A DNA stretch of 10,951 nt from JBBQFC01 sp038321615 (GCA_038321615.1 JBBQFC010000080.1:1-10951), one strand, 5' to 3'; counted from the stretch's first letter, positions 1 to 6,710 are shown. Notes: generated by a model from the sequence alone, not told the origin. Made by a program: numbers and translations.

Positions 1-19
1 GGAAGCCGCTTTAAAAAAA

Positions 20-402
20 TAAAAACCGATAAGCCGGATTCTGTTCTTCGCCCGAAGGCGAAGCGCCCATCATTTATCTACCCGATTCGTCGCCGAATCG
101 ATCTATCGACCTACCCTCCCAGTTTGGGCGAGCAGCCCTCAAACCTGGGTTTACATGGTCTTTCAGTCCGCGAGGTTTACCCCCCTTGCCGATTGCCCGG
201 CAAGGCTATGGGCTCTTACCCCACTCTTTTCACCCTTACCTCTGGCCTTCGCCGAAGGCGGTATCGTCTCTGTGGCACTTTCTGTCCCGACTTTCGCCGG
301 TCCTTCCCGTTAGGAAGCGCGGTGCCCTGTACTGTCCGGACTTTCCTCCCCGACCGAAAACGCACAAGTGCGCCACGGCCGCAGCGATGAGCTGGTTTTC
401 GG
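20..402 (-). ncRNA. rnpB: RNase P RNA, bacterial class A
   Basis: This is the catalytic RNA of ribonuclease P, which removes 5' leaders from pre-tRNAs. Read on the minus strand it has the conserved 5' block GAGGAAAGTCCGGAC (334-348). It then has the internal blocks GGTAAGAGC and GGTAAACCTCGC, and the 3' signature ACAGAATCCGGCTTATC (28-44). The ends were set by the P1 helix: GAAAACC (394-400) pairs with GGTTTTT (21-27). Two perfect hairpins support a folded RNA: a 7-bp stem closed by a GCGA (GNRA) loop at 83-100, and a 7-bp stem closed by UUCG at 46-63. A T-rich run follows the 3' end on the transcribed strand. Open reading frames across it are spurious. The ends are accurate to a few bases only. 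Confidence 0.96.
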
Positions 403-432
403 TAAAGGTAGTGGTTTGAGCATTGCCAAAAA
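403..432 (-). promoter_or_regulatory. Probable rnpB promoter
   Basis: On the minus strand TTTTTG (432-427) is followed after 16 nt by TACCTTTA (410-403), a one-mismatch fit to the Bacteroidota -7 box TAnnTTTG. The expected start of transcription a few bases downstream coincides with the 5' strand of the rnpB P1 helix near 400. The agreement between promoter and RNA end supports both calls. Confidence 0.55.
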
Positions 433-442
433 TGTATCTTTG
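415..442 (+). promoter_or_regulatory. Probable trhO promoter, Bacteroidota type
   Basis: TTTG (415-418), a 16-nt spacer and a perfect -7 box TATCTTTG (435-442) match the primary sigma factor consensus of Bacteroidota, although the spacer is slightly short. Transcription would start near 449, giving a leader of about 40 nt before the ATG at 490. The element overlaps the divergent rnpB promoter. Confidence 0.6.
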
Positions 443-489
443 CCTCCCTTCTCAAGCGAGAAATTCACGGTATAATTTGCCATTGTAAC

Positions 490-1566
490 ATGAATAAACT
501 GCATAACGAAGAAGATTGGCGTATTCTTAAAAAGCGTATGGAACAAGGCAATGACGCCCGCGTCACCATTTCCTTTTACCACTACGCACTTATTCGCAAT
601 CCTCTTTTTTTCCGCGATTACCTCTTTGTAAACTGGTCGCAGCTTGGTGTATACGGGCGCATCTATGTGGCGCGCGAAGGCATTAACGCGCAGCTCTCTG
701 TGCCCCGCGAGCAAATAGATGCTTTCCGCGATCAGCTCAACAGCATCGTCTTTCTCGAAGGAATAAGGCTCAACTTAGCCATCGACGACAACGGAAAGAG
801 TTTTTACAAACTCGTGATCAAGGTGCGCGATAAAATCCTGGCCGATGGATTAAGCGACGAGACCTTCGATGTGCGCAATACAGGTACTCACCTACGAGCA
901 GCAGCATTCAACTATTTGAGCCGGGACCCAAACACTCTGCTCATCGATATGCGCAACCACTACGAACACGAAGTGGGCTATTTCAAAGGCGCTGTTACCC
1001 CCGACGTAGATACCTTCCGCGACTCCTTGCCCTATATACTCGAGCAGATTAAGGGTTTAGAAGACAAGAATCTGGTGATGTATTGCACCGGTGGTATCCG
1101 TTGCGAAAAAGCTTCGGCCTGGTTCAAGCATCAGGGTTTTGAAAAAGTGTATCAACTCGAAGGCGGCATAATCGAATACGCGCGACAGGTGCGGGAAGAT
1201 GGGCTGGAAAATCGCTTCGTTGGGAAGAATTTTGTGTTCGATGAGCGCATGGCTGAAGCCATTTCACCCGAAATCGTATCGCGCTGCCATCAATGCGGAG
1301 AGCCCGCCGACAGCCATATAAATTGCGAAAACACGGGTTGCCACATCCTTTTTATTCAATGCTCCAGCTGCCGCGAAAAATATGAATCGTGCTGCAGCGC
1401 GCCATGCCAAAAAGAAATGCACTTGCCCGATGAAGAGCAGAAATTCAAACGCGCCGGACTCGATCGGGGTAACCAAACCTTTCACAAAGGGAGGTCGGAA
1501 TACCTCGATCATAAAACGGTGCATCTGCCGCTCGAAGAAGCGATTGCCAAAATCAAAGGCGTTTAG
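490..1566 (+). CDS. trhO: tRNA uridine(34) hydroxylase, rhodanese family (TrhO/YceA)
   Basis: The 358-residue product matches TrhO, which catalyses oxygen-dependent hydroxylation of the wobble uridine U34 of certain tRNAs in the cytoplasm. The N-terminal part (about residues 25-120) is the family's UPF0176-type domain. A rhodanese domain (about 145-235) carries the active loop Cys199-Thr-Gly-Gly-Ile-Arg-Cys205. The C-terminal region (266-306) is dense in cysteine, with Cys at 266, 269, 279, 284, 291, 294, 301, 302 and 306, consistent with the metal-binding tail of this family. Length is normal. The ATG at 490 is preferred because the protein aligns from its first residues and lies about 40 nt after the predicted transcription start; no Shine-Dalgarno sequence is visible, as is usual in Bacteroidota. 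It appears to be monocistronic. The assignment is firm; catalytic detail is family knowledge. Confidence 0.95.
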   Translation: MNKLHNEEDWRILKKRMEQGNDARVTISFYHYALIRNPLFFRDYLFVNWSQLGVYGRIYVAREGINAQLSVPREQIDAFRDQLNSIVFLEGIRLNLAIDDNGKSFYKLVIKVRDKILADGLSDETFDVRNTGTHLRAAAFNYLSRDPNTLLIDMRNHYEHEVGYFKGAVTPDVDTFRDSLPYILEQIKGLEDKNLVMYCTGGIRCEKASAWFKHQGFEKVYQLEGGIIEYARQVREDGLENRFVGKNFVFDERMAEAISPEIVSRCHQCGEPADSHINCENTGCHILFIQCSSCREKYESCCSAPCQKEMHLPDEEQKFKRAGLDRGNQTFHKGRSEYLDHKTVHLPLEEAIAKIKGV

Positions 1567-1594
1567 CGAAAGTCGGAAGTTGCGATACCCCGGG

Positions 1595-1619
1595 CTTCTT
1601 AAGATGCCTGAATAAGAAG
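1595..1619 (+). terminator. Weak inverted repeat after trhO
   Basis: CTTCTTA (1595-1601) and TAAGAAG (1613-1619) form a perfect 7-bp stem around an 11-nt loop, 28 nt past the trhO stop. No clear T-run follows and the stem is AT-rich, so it is only a possible terminator or 3'-end stabilising hairpin. Confidence 0.3.
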
Positions 1620-1634
1620 TTCATTCCGTCCAAA

Positions 1635-1690
1635 ATTCAGAATGTAGAATGCTGAATTGAGAATTTAGAATTCAGAATTGAGAATTAATT
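1635..1690. repeat. Tandem 7-bp repeat array, consensus GAATTNA
   Basis: Between trhO and the next gene, about seven consecutive 7-bp units occur: GAATGTA, GAATGCT, GAATTGA, GAATTTA, GAATTCA, GAATTGA, GAATTAA. Boundaries are approximate to a few bases. The units are imperfect and the array is AT-rich with embedded GAATTC. It codes for nothing obvious. It could be a simple-sequence expansion or an intergenic spacer repeat. Confidence 0.7.
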
Positions 1691-1756
1691 CCGCGTTTGA
1701 AATTTTAACACTTTTCGAAACGATAGCCGCAGATTGTATCTTACCTTGTCATCGCT

Positions 1757-2086
1757 ATGATCGCCTTTCGCAATTACCTTGTTGTGGTTCCGCTCTTTAA
1801 GGTCGACGAACGCATTGCCGGCGGAAGTAGGGGCCTGATTGGAAGGCTCAAAAGTTCCGATATTCAGACCGATGTTTACCTGATAGGGATAGCGGTTGAA
1901 AATGCCACCGAAGTGCGCGACTGCTTTGAAACGCTGTTGCAATCTGGGCTCACCTACAACGAACGATCGGGGAGCAGCGATGATTTCACCGTTGTAGCCA
2001 AAGAAGGTATTTGGTGGACCGTGCCTTGGCTGGTCAATAACCGCGATGGTTGCTGGTTCATAGCCGATGTTGAAGCACCTGTTTAA
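1757..2086 (+). CDS. Hypothetical protein, 109 residues
   Basis: I do not recognise this protein. It has no signal peptide or membrane segment and looks like a small soluble alpha/beta protein. Hydrophobic strand-like stretches are visible near the start (YLVVVPLF) and around residue 40 (DVYLIGIAVENA). The C-terminal third is rich in tryptophan (WWTVPWLV, then CWFIADVE). It stops 8 nt before the SDR gene at 2095, in the same direction, so the two are probably co-transcribed. That could mean a shared pathway, but nothing in the sequence names the substrate. Upstream, TATCTTAC (1737-1744) is only a partial -7 box match and very close to the ATG, so the promoter is uncertain. The tight spacing supports it being real, although homologues could not be checked. 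Confidence 0.65.
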   Translation: MIAFRNYLVVVPLFKVDERIAGGSRGLIGRLKSSDIQTDVYLIGIAVENATEVRDCFETLLQSGLTYNERSGSSDDFTVVAKEGIWWTVPWLVNNRDGCWFIADVEAPV

Positions 2087-2094
2087 AACAAACT

Positions 2095-2820
2095 ATGATG
2101 GAAAATCAATTGAAAGATAAAGTAGTACTCGTCACCGGCGGGAGCTATGGTATAGGTTACGGAATAGCAGAAAGCCTATTGAAAATGGGTTGTCGGGTGG
2201 CCATTACCAGCCGCAAAGCCAGCTCCGCGCGCGAAGCTGCCGAAGCGCTGAGCGCTGCCACGGGCGGCAGCGCCACGGGGATTAAAGCCGACGTGCGCTC
2301 GCTCGAAGAGATGAATCAAGCCATGGATGAGATCAAATTGATCTTCGGAAAGCTTGACGTACTTGTTGCAAATGCCGGAATCGGCCACTTCGCCCCGATC
2401 GACGAACTAACGGATGAGCAGTGGCATGAAACCATCGACACCAATCTCACGGGGGTATTCCATTCCGTAAAGGCCGCCATACCCGCACTCAAGAAGTCGA
2501 AGGGCTATATTATCACCATTGCCAGCCTGGCCGGAACGAATTTTTTCGAAAAGGGAGCCGCTTACAATGCCAGCAAATTTGGCTTAGTAGGCTTTACGCA
2601 GGCCATCATGCTCGATCTCCGACCTTACGATATAAAAGTGAGTACCATTATGCCAGGTTCGGTGACCAGTTATTTCGCAGGTCATACGCCAAATGACGCC
2701 GATGCCTGGAAAATTCAGCCCGAAGACATCGGTCAAATGGTAGTTGATTTGCTCCGCATGAATCCGCGCACGCTGCCTTCAAAAATCGAGGTGAGGCCAG
2801 CGCGAACTGCCAAGTCTTAA
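2095..2820 (+). CDS. Short-chain dehydrogenase/reductase (classical SDR)
   Basis: The 241-residue product is a complete classical SDR, a cytoplasmic NAD(P)-dependent oxidoreductase with a Rossmann fold. The cofactor-binding motif TGGSYGIG starts at residue 14, followed by Asn93-Ala-Gly and Asn117. The catalytic residues are Ser144, Tyr157 and Lys161 (YNASK), followed by a Pro-Gly motif in IMPGSV. Arg40 and Lys41 at the end of the second strand (TSRK) suggest a preference for NADP(H). The general resemblance is to 3-oxoacyl-ACP reductase-like enzymes, but the substrate cannot be told. Two adjacent ATGs (2095, 2098) are possible starts; the first is used. The gene follows the 109-residue gene by 8 nt. 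Its TAA overlaps the stop codon of the convergent rimK. Confidence 0.93.
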   Translation: MMENQLKDKVVLVTGGSYGIGYGIAESLLKMGCRVAITSRKASSAREAAEALSAATGGSATGIKADVRSLEEMNQAMDEIKLIFGKLDVLVANAGIGHFAPIDELTDEQWHETIDTNLTGVFHSVKAAIPALKKSKGYIITIASLAGTNFFEKGAAYNASKFGLVGFTQAIMLDLRPYDIKVSTIMPGSVTSYFAGHTPNDADAWKIQPEDIGQMVVDLLRMNPRTLPSKIEVRPARTAKS

Positions 2821-3722
2821 GCGCCTACTTTGTCGCTTTTTAAGCCTTTAACGGCGTGTTTTTCAATATAGGCTATCACTGAGCCGGCGATATCTTTTCC
2901 CGTAGCCGCTTCAATTCCTTCGAGACCGGGCGATGAGTTGACTTCCAGCACCAGTGGTCCACGCTTGGATTCGATCATATCGACCCCGCACATATTGAGC
3001 CCCATAGCTTTTGCAGCGGCCAATGCCAAAGCGCGTTGTTCGGCAGTAAGTCGTAAAGCTTTGGCTGTGCCACCCTGATGCAAATTGGAGCGGAACTCCC
3101 CTTCCGCACCCTGCCGCTTCATAGCTCCTACCACCTTGCCTTCTACTACAAAAGCGCGGATATCGGCGCCACCGGCTTCTTCGATAAACTCTTGAAGGAG
3201 CATATTGGCCTTAAGCCCGTGAAATGCTTCTACGACCGATTTGGCGGCTTTTTTGGTCTCGGCGAGTATCACACCGATTCCCTGGGTGCCTTCCAGCAAC
3301 TTGATTACGATGGGGGTTCCTCCCAATTCATTGATCAATGCGGGAACATCCTTTGGCTGATTACTGAATATACTTTTCGGAATACCGATGTCGTGTCTGC
3401 TAAAAATCTGCAGGCTGCGCAGCTTATCGCGCGAGCGGGTAATGGCGATGGATGAATTGACCACGAAGGTATTTTTCATCTCAAATTGGCGCACTACCGC
3501 CGTGCCGTAGAAAGTTACGGAAGCCCCGATACGGGGTATTACCGCATCGATCCCCACCAGTTCTTCGGCATTGTACATTATCCGCGGATTGTTGTGCTCG
3601 CCGATCAGAGAGCACTTCAGGTGATCGATCACTACAGCTTCGTGGCCGCGCTTTTCAGCGGCTTCCACAAGGCGGGCGGTGGAATAGAGATTCGCGTTTC
3701 GGGAAAGAATGGCAATTTTCAT
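2817..3722 (-). CDS. rimK: RimK: ribosomal protein S6 L-glutamate ligase (ATP-grasp)
   Basis: The 301-residue protein matches RimK in length and motifs. RimK uses ATP to add glutamate residues to the C terminus of ribosomal protein S6. The N-terminal preATP-grasp domain covers about residues 1-95. The ATP-grasp fold follows, with the glycine-rich loop EGTQGIG (144-150) after Lys141 and ADIRAFVV (186-193). Asp248 (CGVDMI) and the metal-binding pair Glu260/Asn262 (LVLEVNSSPG) come next. Its ATG lies inside the end of the upstream protease gene (4-nt ATGA overlap, 3719-3722), so the two are almost certainly translationally coupled. At the 3' end it shares bases with the SDR stop. RimK paralogues in other genomes can modify other substrates, so S6 as target is inferred from the family. 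Confidence 0.94.
   Translation of the reverse strand: MKIAILSRNANLYSTARLVEAAEKRGHEAVVIDHLKCSLIGEHNNPRIMYNAEELVGIDAVIPRIGASVTFYGTAVVRQFEMKNTFVVNSSIAITRSRDKLRSLQIFSRHDIGIPKSIFSNQPKDVPALINELGGTPIVIKLLEGTQGIGVILAETKKAAKSVVEAFHGLKANMLLQEFIEEAGGADIRAFVVEGKVVGAMKRQGAEGEFRSNLHQGGTAKALRLTAEQRALALAAAKAMGLNMCGVDMIESKRGPLVLEVNSSPGLEGIEAATGKDIAGSVIAYIEKHAVKGLKSDKVGA
2819..2841 (+). terminator. Possible SDR terminator inside the rimK 3' end
   Basis: AAGCG (2819-2823) can pair with CGCTT (2834-2838), and a run of five T residues ends the element at 2841. It begins at the SDR stop codon and lies within the last rimK codons. The stem is only 5 bp, so this is a weak candidate. Confidence 0.3.
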
Positions 3723-4159
3723 AGCGTATTTGGATCGAGTGCATAGCTCTGCGAAACATCAATTAAAAAGTGGTTTTTTAAAAATCTCCGCCCCAAAAGT
3801 ACGGAGTAATTCATCGTGCTGCGGTCGGTAAGTGTAAGGTCGGTGCGTTTTTCTATGTGCCCTAAGCGAATTTTAACCTTTACGACATAGCGCTCCTCAA
3901 ATTGGCCATTGGAACTCTTAACCTTTCGGCTTTTAAATTTCTCGAATCGCAGCACCCGTCGCGATCGCTTTAGGAAATGACAGCAGAGCACTTCCTTGCC
4001 ACCCATCGTCTCGAGCCAGATTTTATCGCAATGCGCGCTACTCGTTTGCGCACCGCTGTCTATACGGGCAACAATTCCCGTTCGCTTTAGCTCCGGGAAA
4101 TCAACGTATTCCTTGTTGCCCACGATAGCTTTTTCAGTCAAACTCACTTCATTCTTCAA
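3719..4159 (-). CDS. RimB-like retropepsin-fold protease (COG4067/DUF785 type)
   Basis: The 146-residue protein belongs to the family of small retropepsin-like proteins found next to rimK. They were earlier annotated as putative ATP-dependent zinc proteases and are called RimB in the Pseudomonas rimABK system, where RimB is reported to cleave glutamylated S6. The key motif is ARIDSGAQTSSAH, with Asp34-Ser-Gly-Ala as the aspartic-protease-like catalytic turn. A second conserved block near the C terminus reads YSVLLGRRFLKNHFLIDVS. No signal peptide is present, so it is cytoplasmic. It is the first gene of the minus-strand unit and overlaps rimK by 4 nt. The writer-eraser reading (RimK adds glutamate, this protein removes it) is inference from family and context. 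The start at 4159 fits a -7 box 26 nt upstream. Confidence 0.85.
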   Translation of the reverse strand: MKNEVSLTEKAIVGNKEYVDFPELKRTGIVARIDSGAQTSSAHCDKIWLETMGGKEVLCCHFLKRSRRVLRFEKFKSRKVKSSNGQFEERYVVKVKIRLGHIEKRTDLTLTDRSTMNYSVLLGRRFLKNHFLIDVSQSYALDPNTL

Positions 4160-4184
4160 ACGCCTTAACTTTTAAACAGATCGC

Positions 4185-4192
4185 CAAAGATA
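4185..4192 (-). promoter_or_regulatory. -7 box for the rimB-rimK unit
   Basis: The minus strand reads TATCTTTG, a perfect TAnnTTTG box, in the 55-nt gap between the divergent protease and desuccinylase-like genes. It predicts a leader of about 20 nt. No good TTG is seen at the usual -33 distance. On the plus strand TAACTTTT (4166-4173) is a one-mismatch box that could serve the divergent gene. Confidence 0.5.
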
Positions 4193-4214
4193 AAAGATTG
4201 AGCACAGCCTCCCG

Positions 4215-5210
4215 ATGCGACTTTTCGACCCTACCTTCGGTAAAAATTTACATCCCATCGCAAGTAATCGATTCCATATCTGCGGCGAAACCGTCCTTCC
4301 CGGGCAATCATCCACCATTACTGCCAGCATAGCCCGACTGCCTTCGCGCACCGCGATTGATCTTCCCATCTACGTATTTCGCAGCCGCGAACCCGGGCCC
4401 ATTGTGCTTTTGAGCGGTGGGCTTCACGGCGATGAAATAAACGGCGTAGAAATCGTACGGCGCATGCTCGAGCGCAAAACCTTTAAGAAACTCCTTCGTG
4501 GTACCGTGGTGGCCGTACCGGTGATGAATATTTTCGGGTTTCTCAACTTCAGCCGCGAAGTTCCCGATGGCAAGGATATCAACCGCAGCTTCCCCGGACA
4601 AGTCAACGGTTCGCTGGCTTCTCGGGTGGCACACTTTCTCACGAAAAATATAATTAGTACCGTCGATGTCGGTGTCGATTTCCACACCGGTGGAGCATCG
4701 CGCCACAATTATCCCCAGGTGCGCTACGCCGCTCAAGACCCCAAAGCCTTCGATTTAGCGAAAGCTTTTGACGCCCCAGTACTCTTCCAAAGCAATTTGA
4801 TCGAGAAGAGTTTGCGCAAGCAGGCCTTTAAAATGGGGAAGACCATATTGGTGTACGAAGGTGGCGAGAGTCTCCGACTCGACGAATACGCGATCTCCGA
4901 AGGAATCGCCGGTGCGCAGCGCTTTCTAAAATCGCTTGGTATGCTCAAAACAGCGCCCAGCCAGCAAATAAAATCCAAGCAATGCACCAATTCGTCATGG
5001 CTGCGCGCCAAGCGATCGGGCATCTACACCGGCGTAAAACTCTCGGGCAGTGAAATCAAAAAGGGCGATCTACTCGGCTATATCACCGACCCCTTCGGCG
5101 AATTTCGGGTGAAAGTGCACGCCCGCCAACACGGGATTATTCTCGGCCATAATAATATGCCGATTGTGCATCAAGGAGATGCGCTGCTGCATATTGGCGA
5201 TTTGGGGTGA
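4215..5210 (+). CDS. Succinylglutamate desuccinylase/aspartoacylase-family zinc hydrolase
   Basis: The 331-residue product is a zinc-dependent deacylase of the AstE/AspA branch of the M14 carboxypeptidase-like fold (COG3608 type). Visible residues are the zinc ligands His71 and Glu74 (LHGDE), Asp121-Ile-Asn-Arg124 (DxNR, substrate carboxylate binding), the third ligand region Asp155-Phe-His157 (DFHTGG), and the probable catalytic Glu215 (VYEGGES). The C-terminal part (about 265-331) resembles the small beta domain typical of the family. No signal peptide is evident. It is divergent from the rimB-rimK unit with a 55-nt gap, an arrangement in keeping with the known association of these three families. 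The true substrate, whether an N-acyl amino acid or a glutamate-containing product, is unknown. A decayed relative lies about 1.1 kb downstream. Confidence 0.9.
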   Translation: MRLFDPTFGKNLHPIASNRFHICGETVLPGQSSTITASIARLPSRTAIDLPIYVFRSREPGPIVLLSGGLHGDEINGVEIVRRMLERKTFKKLLRGTVVAVPVMNIFGFLNFSREVPDGKDINRSFPGQVNGSLASRVAHFLTKNIISTVDVGVDFHTGGASRHNYPQVRYAAQDPKAFDLAKAFDAPVLFQSNLIEKSLRKQAFKMGKTILVYEGGESLRLDEYAISEGIAGAQRFLKSLGMLKTAPSQQIKSKQCTNSSWLRAKRSGIYTGVKLSGSEIKKGDLLGYITDPFGEFRVKVHARQHGIILGHNNMPIVHQGDALLHIGDLG

Positions 5211-5377
5211 ATCAAAATTTAAATGGAGATCCTGTGCGGTAGCGCGCTAGTCCCCGTGCATTCAGCTATCATGCCCCTGCCCGCCTTCCGGCATACAGCG
5301 TTTAAATCCATTTGCGGAAGCGGCGAAAGGAGCTTTGAAATGGGAGAACATGCGCTATTAAATCGTACGGCTCCGAA
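5211..5377. other. Intergenic stretch between convergent genes
   Basis: This 167-nt gap separates the plus-strand deacylase gene from the minus-strand exported-protein gene. It contains the perfect 10-bp palindrome TAGCGCGCTA (5240-5249) and a loose inverted repeat, CCATTT (5308-5313) with AAATGG (5338-5343). Neither is a convincing terminator, and no coding signal is supported. Confidence 0.4.
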
Positions 5378-6067
5378 TCAATAATAATAAGCCATCCACA
5401 GCGCATTCTCAGGAATCTCGCTGTGGGATGAAACCACCACTCGCTTTGGACTCGCAGCCATCTCTTCCGACCCTGCGTGGACGCTTTCAACCTTGTATTC
5501 AATAAAGTTAAAGCCCGCTCCTAAATCAACGCCAATCTCATAACTTGTTTCAAGATTTCCATCTTCCAGGTTGGTAGTTTGCACACAACTCCCTTTAAAA
5601 TCGAAATTCCTACCCACGTACACCAACTCGAAGTATGAGCCCGGAACTGCATCTCCATAGCCGGGGTCGTTCACCCATTTGCACATGGCCGGATCAGAAA
5701 CCAGCGTTATAAACCCCGCAATTTCTTCGTCTGCAAACAAGAACAAGGGACCCGTTTCCAGCGCTTCCAGCTCCTTTTCATTGGAGAACAATTCTTGAAA
5801 ATTATCGCAAAAACCAAATAATTCAGCAATCGTAATCCAATAGTCCTTCTTTACGGTTTCTGGAATTTTGCTGAAATCCATCTCCAGATCCACCGTTGCT
5901 TTGCCCGATTTATCTAAGTTTCCCAAAGTGACCTTTTGATCCATGCCAAACGGGGTGGTAGCAATAGTAAGCGGTTTCGAAGGTGCGGGACTCACCACCG
6001 CCGTGGTTTGCGCAGATGCAGTGGCTAGCGCAAATAAAAACAGGGGTATCAAAATGGGCATTTTCAT
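5378..6067 (-). CDS. Exported protein of unknown function, 229 residues
   Basis: I do not recognise the family. The reading frame opens at 6106, but the preferred start is the ATG at 6067. From there the protein begins MKMPILIPLFLFALATASA, a good Sec signal peptide with probable cleavage after Ala-Ser-Ala (residue 19). The longer version would place the promoter box at 6089-6096 inside the gene. The mature part begins with a Thr/Pro/Ser-rich linker, has three cysteines (in GFCDNF, AMCKW and GSCVQTT), is acidic overall and ends in three tyrosines. No lipobox, membrane anchor or Bacteroidota sorting domain is seen, so it is probably periplasmic or secreted. It appears to be monocistronic. Function is unknown. 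Confidence 0.75.
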   Translation of the reverse strand: MKMPILIPLFLFALATASAQTTAVVSPAPSKPLTIATTPFGMDQKVTLGNLDKSGKATVDLEMDFSKIPETVKKDYWITIAELFGFCDNFQELFSNEKELEALETGPLFLFADEEIAGFITLVSDPAMCKWVNDPGYGDAVPGSYFELVYVGRNFDFKGSCVQTTNLEDGNLETSYEIGVDLGAGFNFIEYKVESVHAGSEEMAASPKRVVVSSHSEIPENALWMAYYY

Positions 6068-6088
6068 AAGTGGCTCGATTGGTTTTGT

Positions 6089-6096
6089 CAAACGTA
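6089..6096 (-). promoter_or_regulatory. -7 box for the exported-protein gene
   Basis: The minus strand reads TACGTTTG, a perfect TAnnTTTG box, about 20 nt upstream of the ATG at 6067. The expected leader is about 15 nt. No strong -33 TTG is visible at the standard spacing. The box is the main reason for rejecting the upstream ATG at 6106. Confidence 0.45.
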
Positions 6097-6106
6097 CGCA
6101 ATACAC

Positions 6107-6324
6107 ATTTAATAAGTGAGTAGCGAAATCTAGGGATAGCGCTGTAAATCGGGAGGAACCAACTTGGCCGACATGAAAGAAATATGAATTTTATGGAATC
6201 GCGGTGCGCGGCTACATCTTGGCATTCCGGGATTTTGGGGTAACCCGAAATTCGATTGACACAGGGATTTTGGAGAAAACGTAACAAGCAAATTTTCCGA
6301 TTTAATTTGATGTAGAACTATGTC
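6107..6324. other. Non-coding stretch upstream of the pseudogene
   Basis: No intact gene is supported here. Short frames are interrupted by stops on both strands. It may contain unrecognisable remains of the N-terminal part of the pseudogene that follows, but no alignable block (no HGDE or DxNR equivalent) was found. Confidence 0.4.
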
Positions 6325-6645
6325 ACATCGAAGAAATCGGATTGAACCTATTACCGCAACTACCCGCAGGTGCGCTGCAACCACATGATGCTGAAGCTTT
6401 GGAATTGGCTACAACATTCGACACATTTTTAACACTGCAAAACAATTTGCTCGTGAAAAGCGGCTGCAAGCAAGCCTTAAATGGGGAAAATCCTTTTGTT
6501 CTAAGAAGGATGAGAGCACTCTCGTCGCGACAAATTCTCGATTTCGGAAGGAATCGCCAGAGCACAGCGGTTCCAAAATCTCATAACGCTCAAAGCAGTG
6601 CGAATTATCGTTTTCGCTCCAAACGCTCCGGATTGTAGACCTGCG
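6325..6645 (+). pseudogene. Decayed desuccinylase/aspartoacylase-family gene fragment
   Basis: Three pieces align in order with the intact deacylase at 4215-5210. The first (from 6358, frame of 6358) reads NYPQVR, matching residues 165-170 of the intact protein. The second (from 6383, a different frame) reads HDAEALELATTFD and NNLLVKSGCKQAL, matching QDPKAFDLAKAFD and SNLIEKSLRKQAF. The third (from 6481, back in the first frame) reads MGKILLF, stop, EG, stop, then EHSRRDKFSISEGIARAQRF, against MGKTILVYEGGESLRLDEY and AISEGIAGAQRF. Over these 31 positions 19 are identical with no gap. A last piece, RSKRSGL then TAG, matches RAKRSGIY. DNA agreement includes GAAGGAATCGCC. N-terminal zinc-binding motifs are missing. 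At least three frame changes and several stops make it non-functional. The ends are approximate. Confidence 0.85.
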
Positions 6646-6710
6646 GAATACTCCCGAGTAGCCAATCAACCAATTTCCCTTTCAAGCTTTTGTTAGCTGC
6701 ATCGCATGAT

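Noticed and set aside
124..714. Open frames on both strands across rnpB and the start of trhO (for example 310-714 minus)
   Set aside because: They lie over the structured RNase P RNA and antisense to trhO, have composition driven by those genes, and no recognisable domains.
1635..1690. Heptad array considered as a CRISPR array
   Set aside because: Units are 7 bp and contiguous, with no spacers, and no cas genes are nearby.
4308..5023. Minus-strand open frames within the deacylase gene
   Set aside because: They are shadows of a complete zinc deacylase gene with intact motifs on the plus strand.
5240..5249. Palindrome TAGCGCGCTA as a terminator or operator
   Set aside because: It is too short, is not followed by a T-run, and lies between convergent genes where no operator is expected.
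6068..6106. Upstream ATG at 6106 as start of the exported protein
   Set aside because: It would add 13 polar residues before a clean signal peptide and would place the promoter box 6089-6096 inside the coding region.
6342..6638. A 98-residue plus-strand open frame as an intact gene
   Set aside because: Its middle matches the deacylase family, but its ends do not, and the matching sequence continues in other frames. It is part of the pseudogene.
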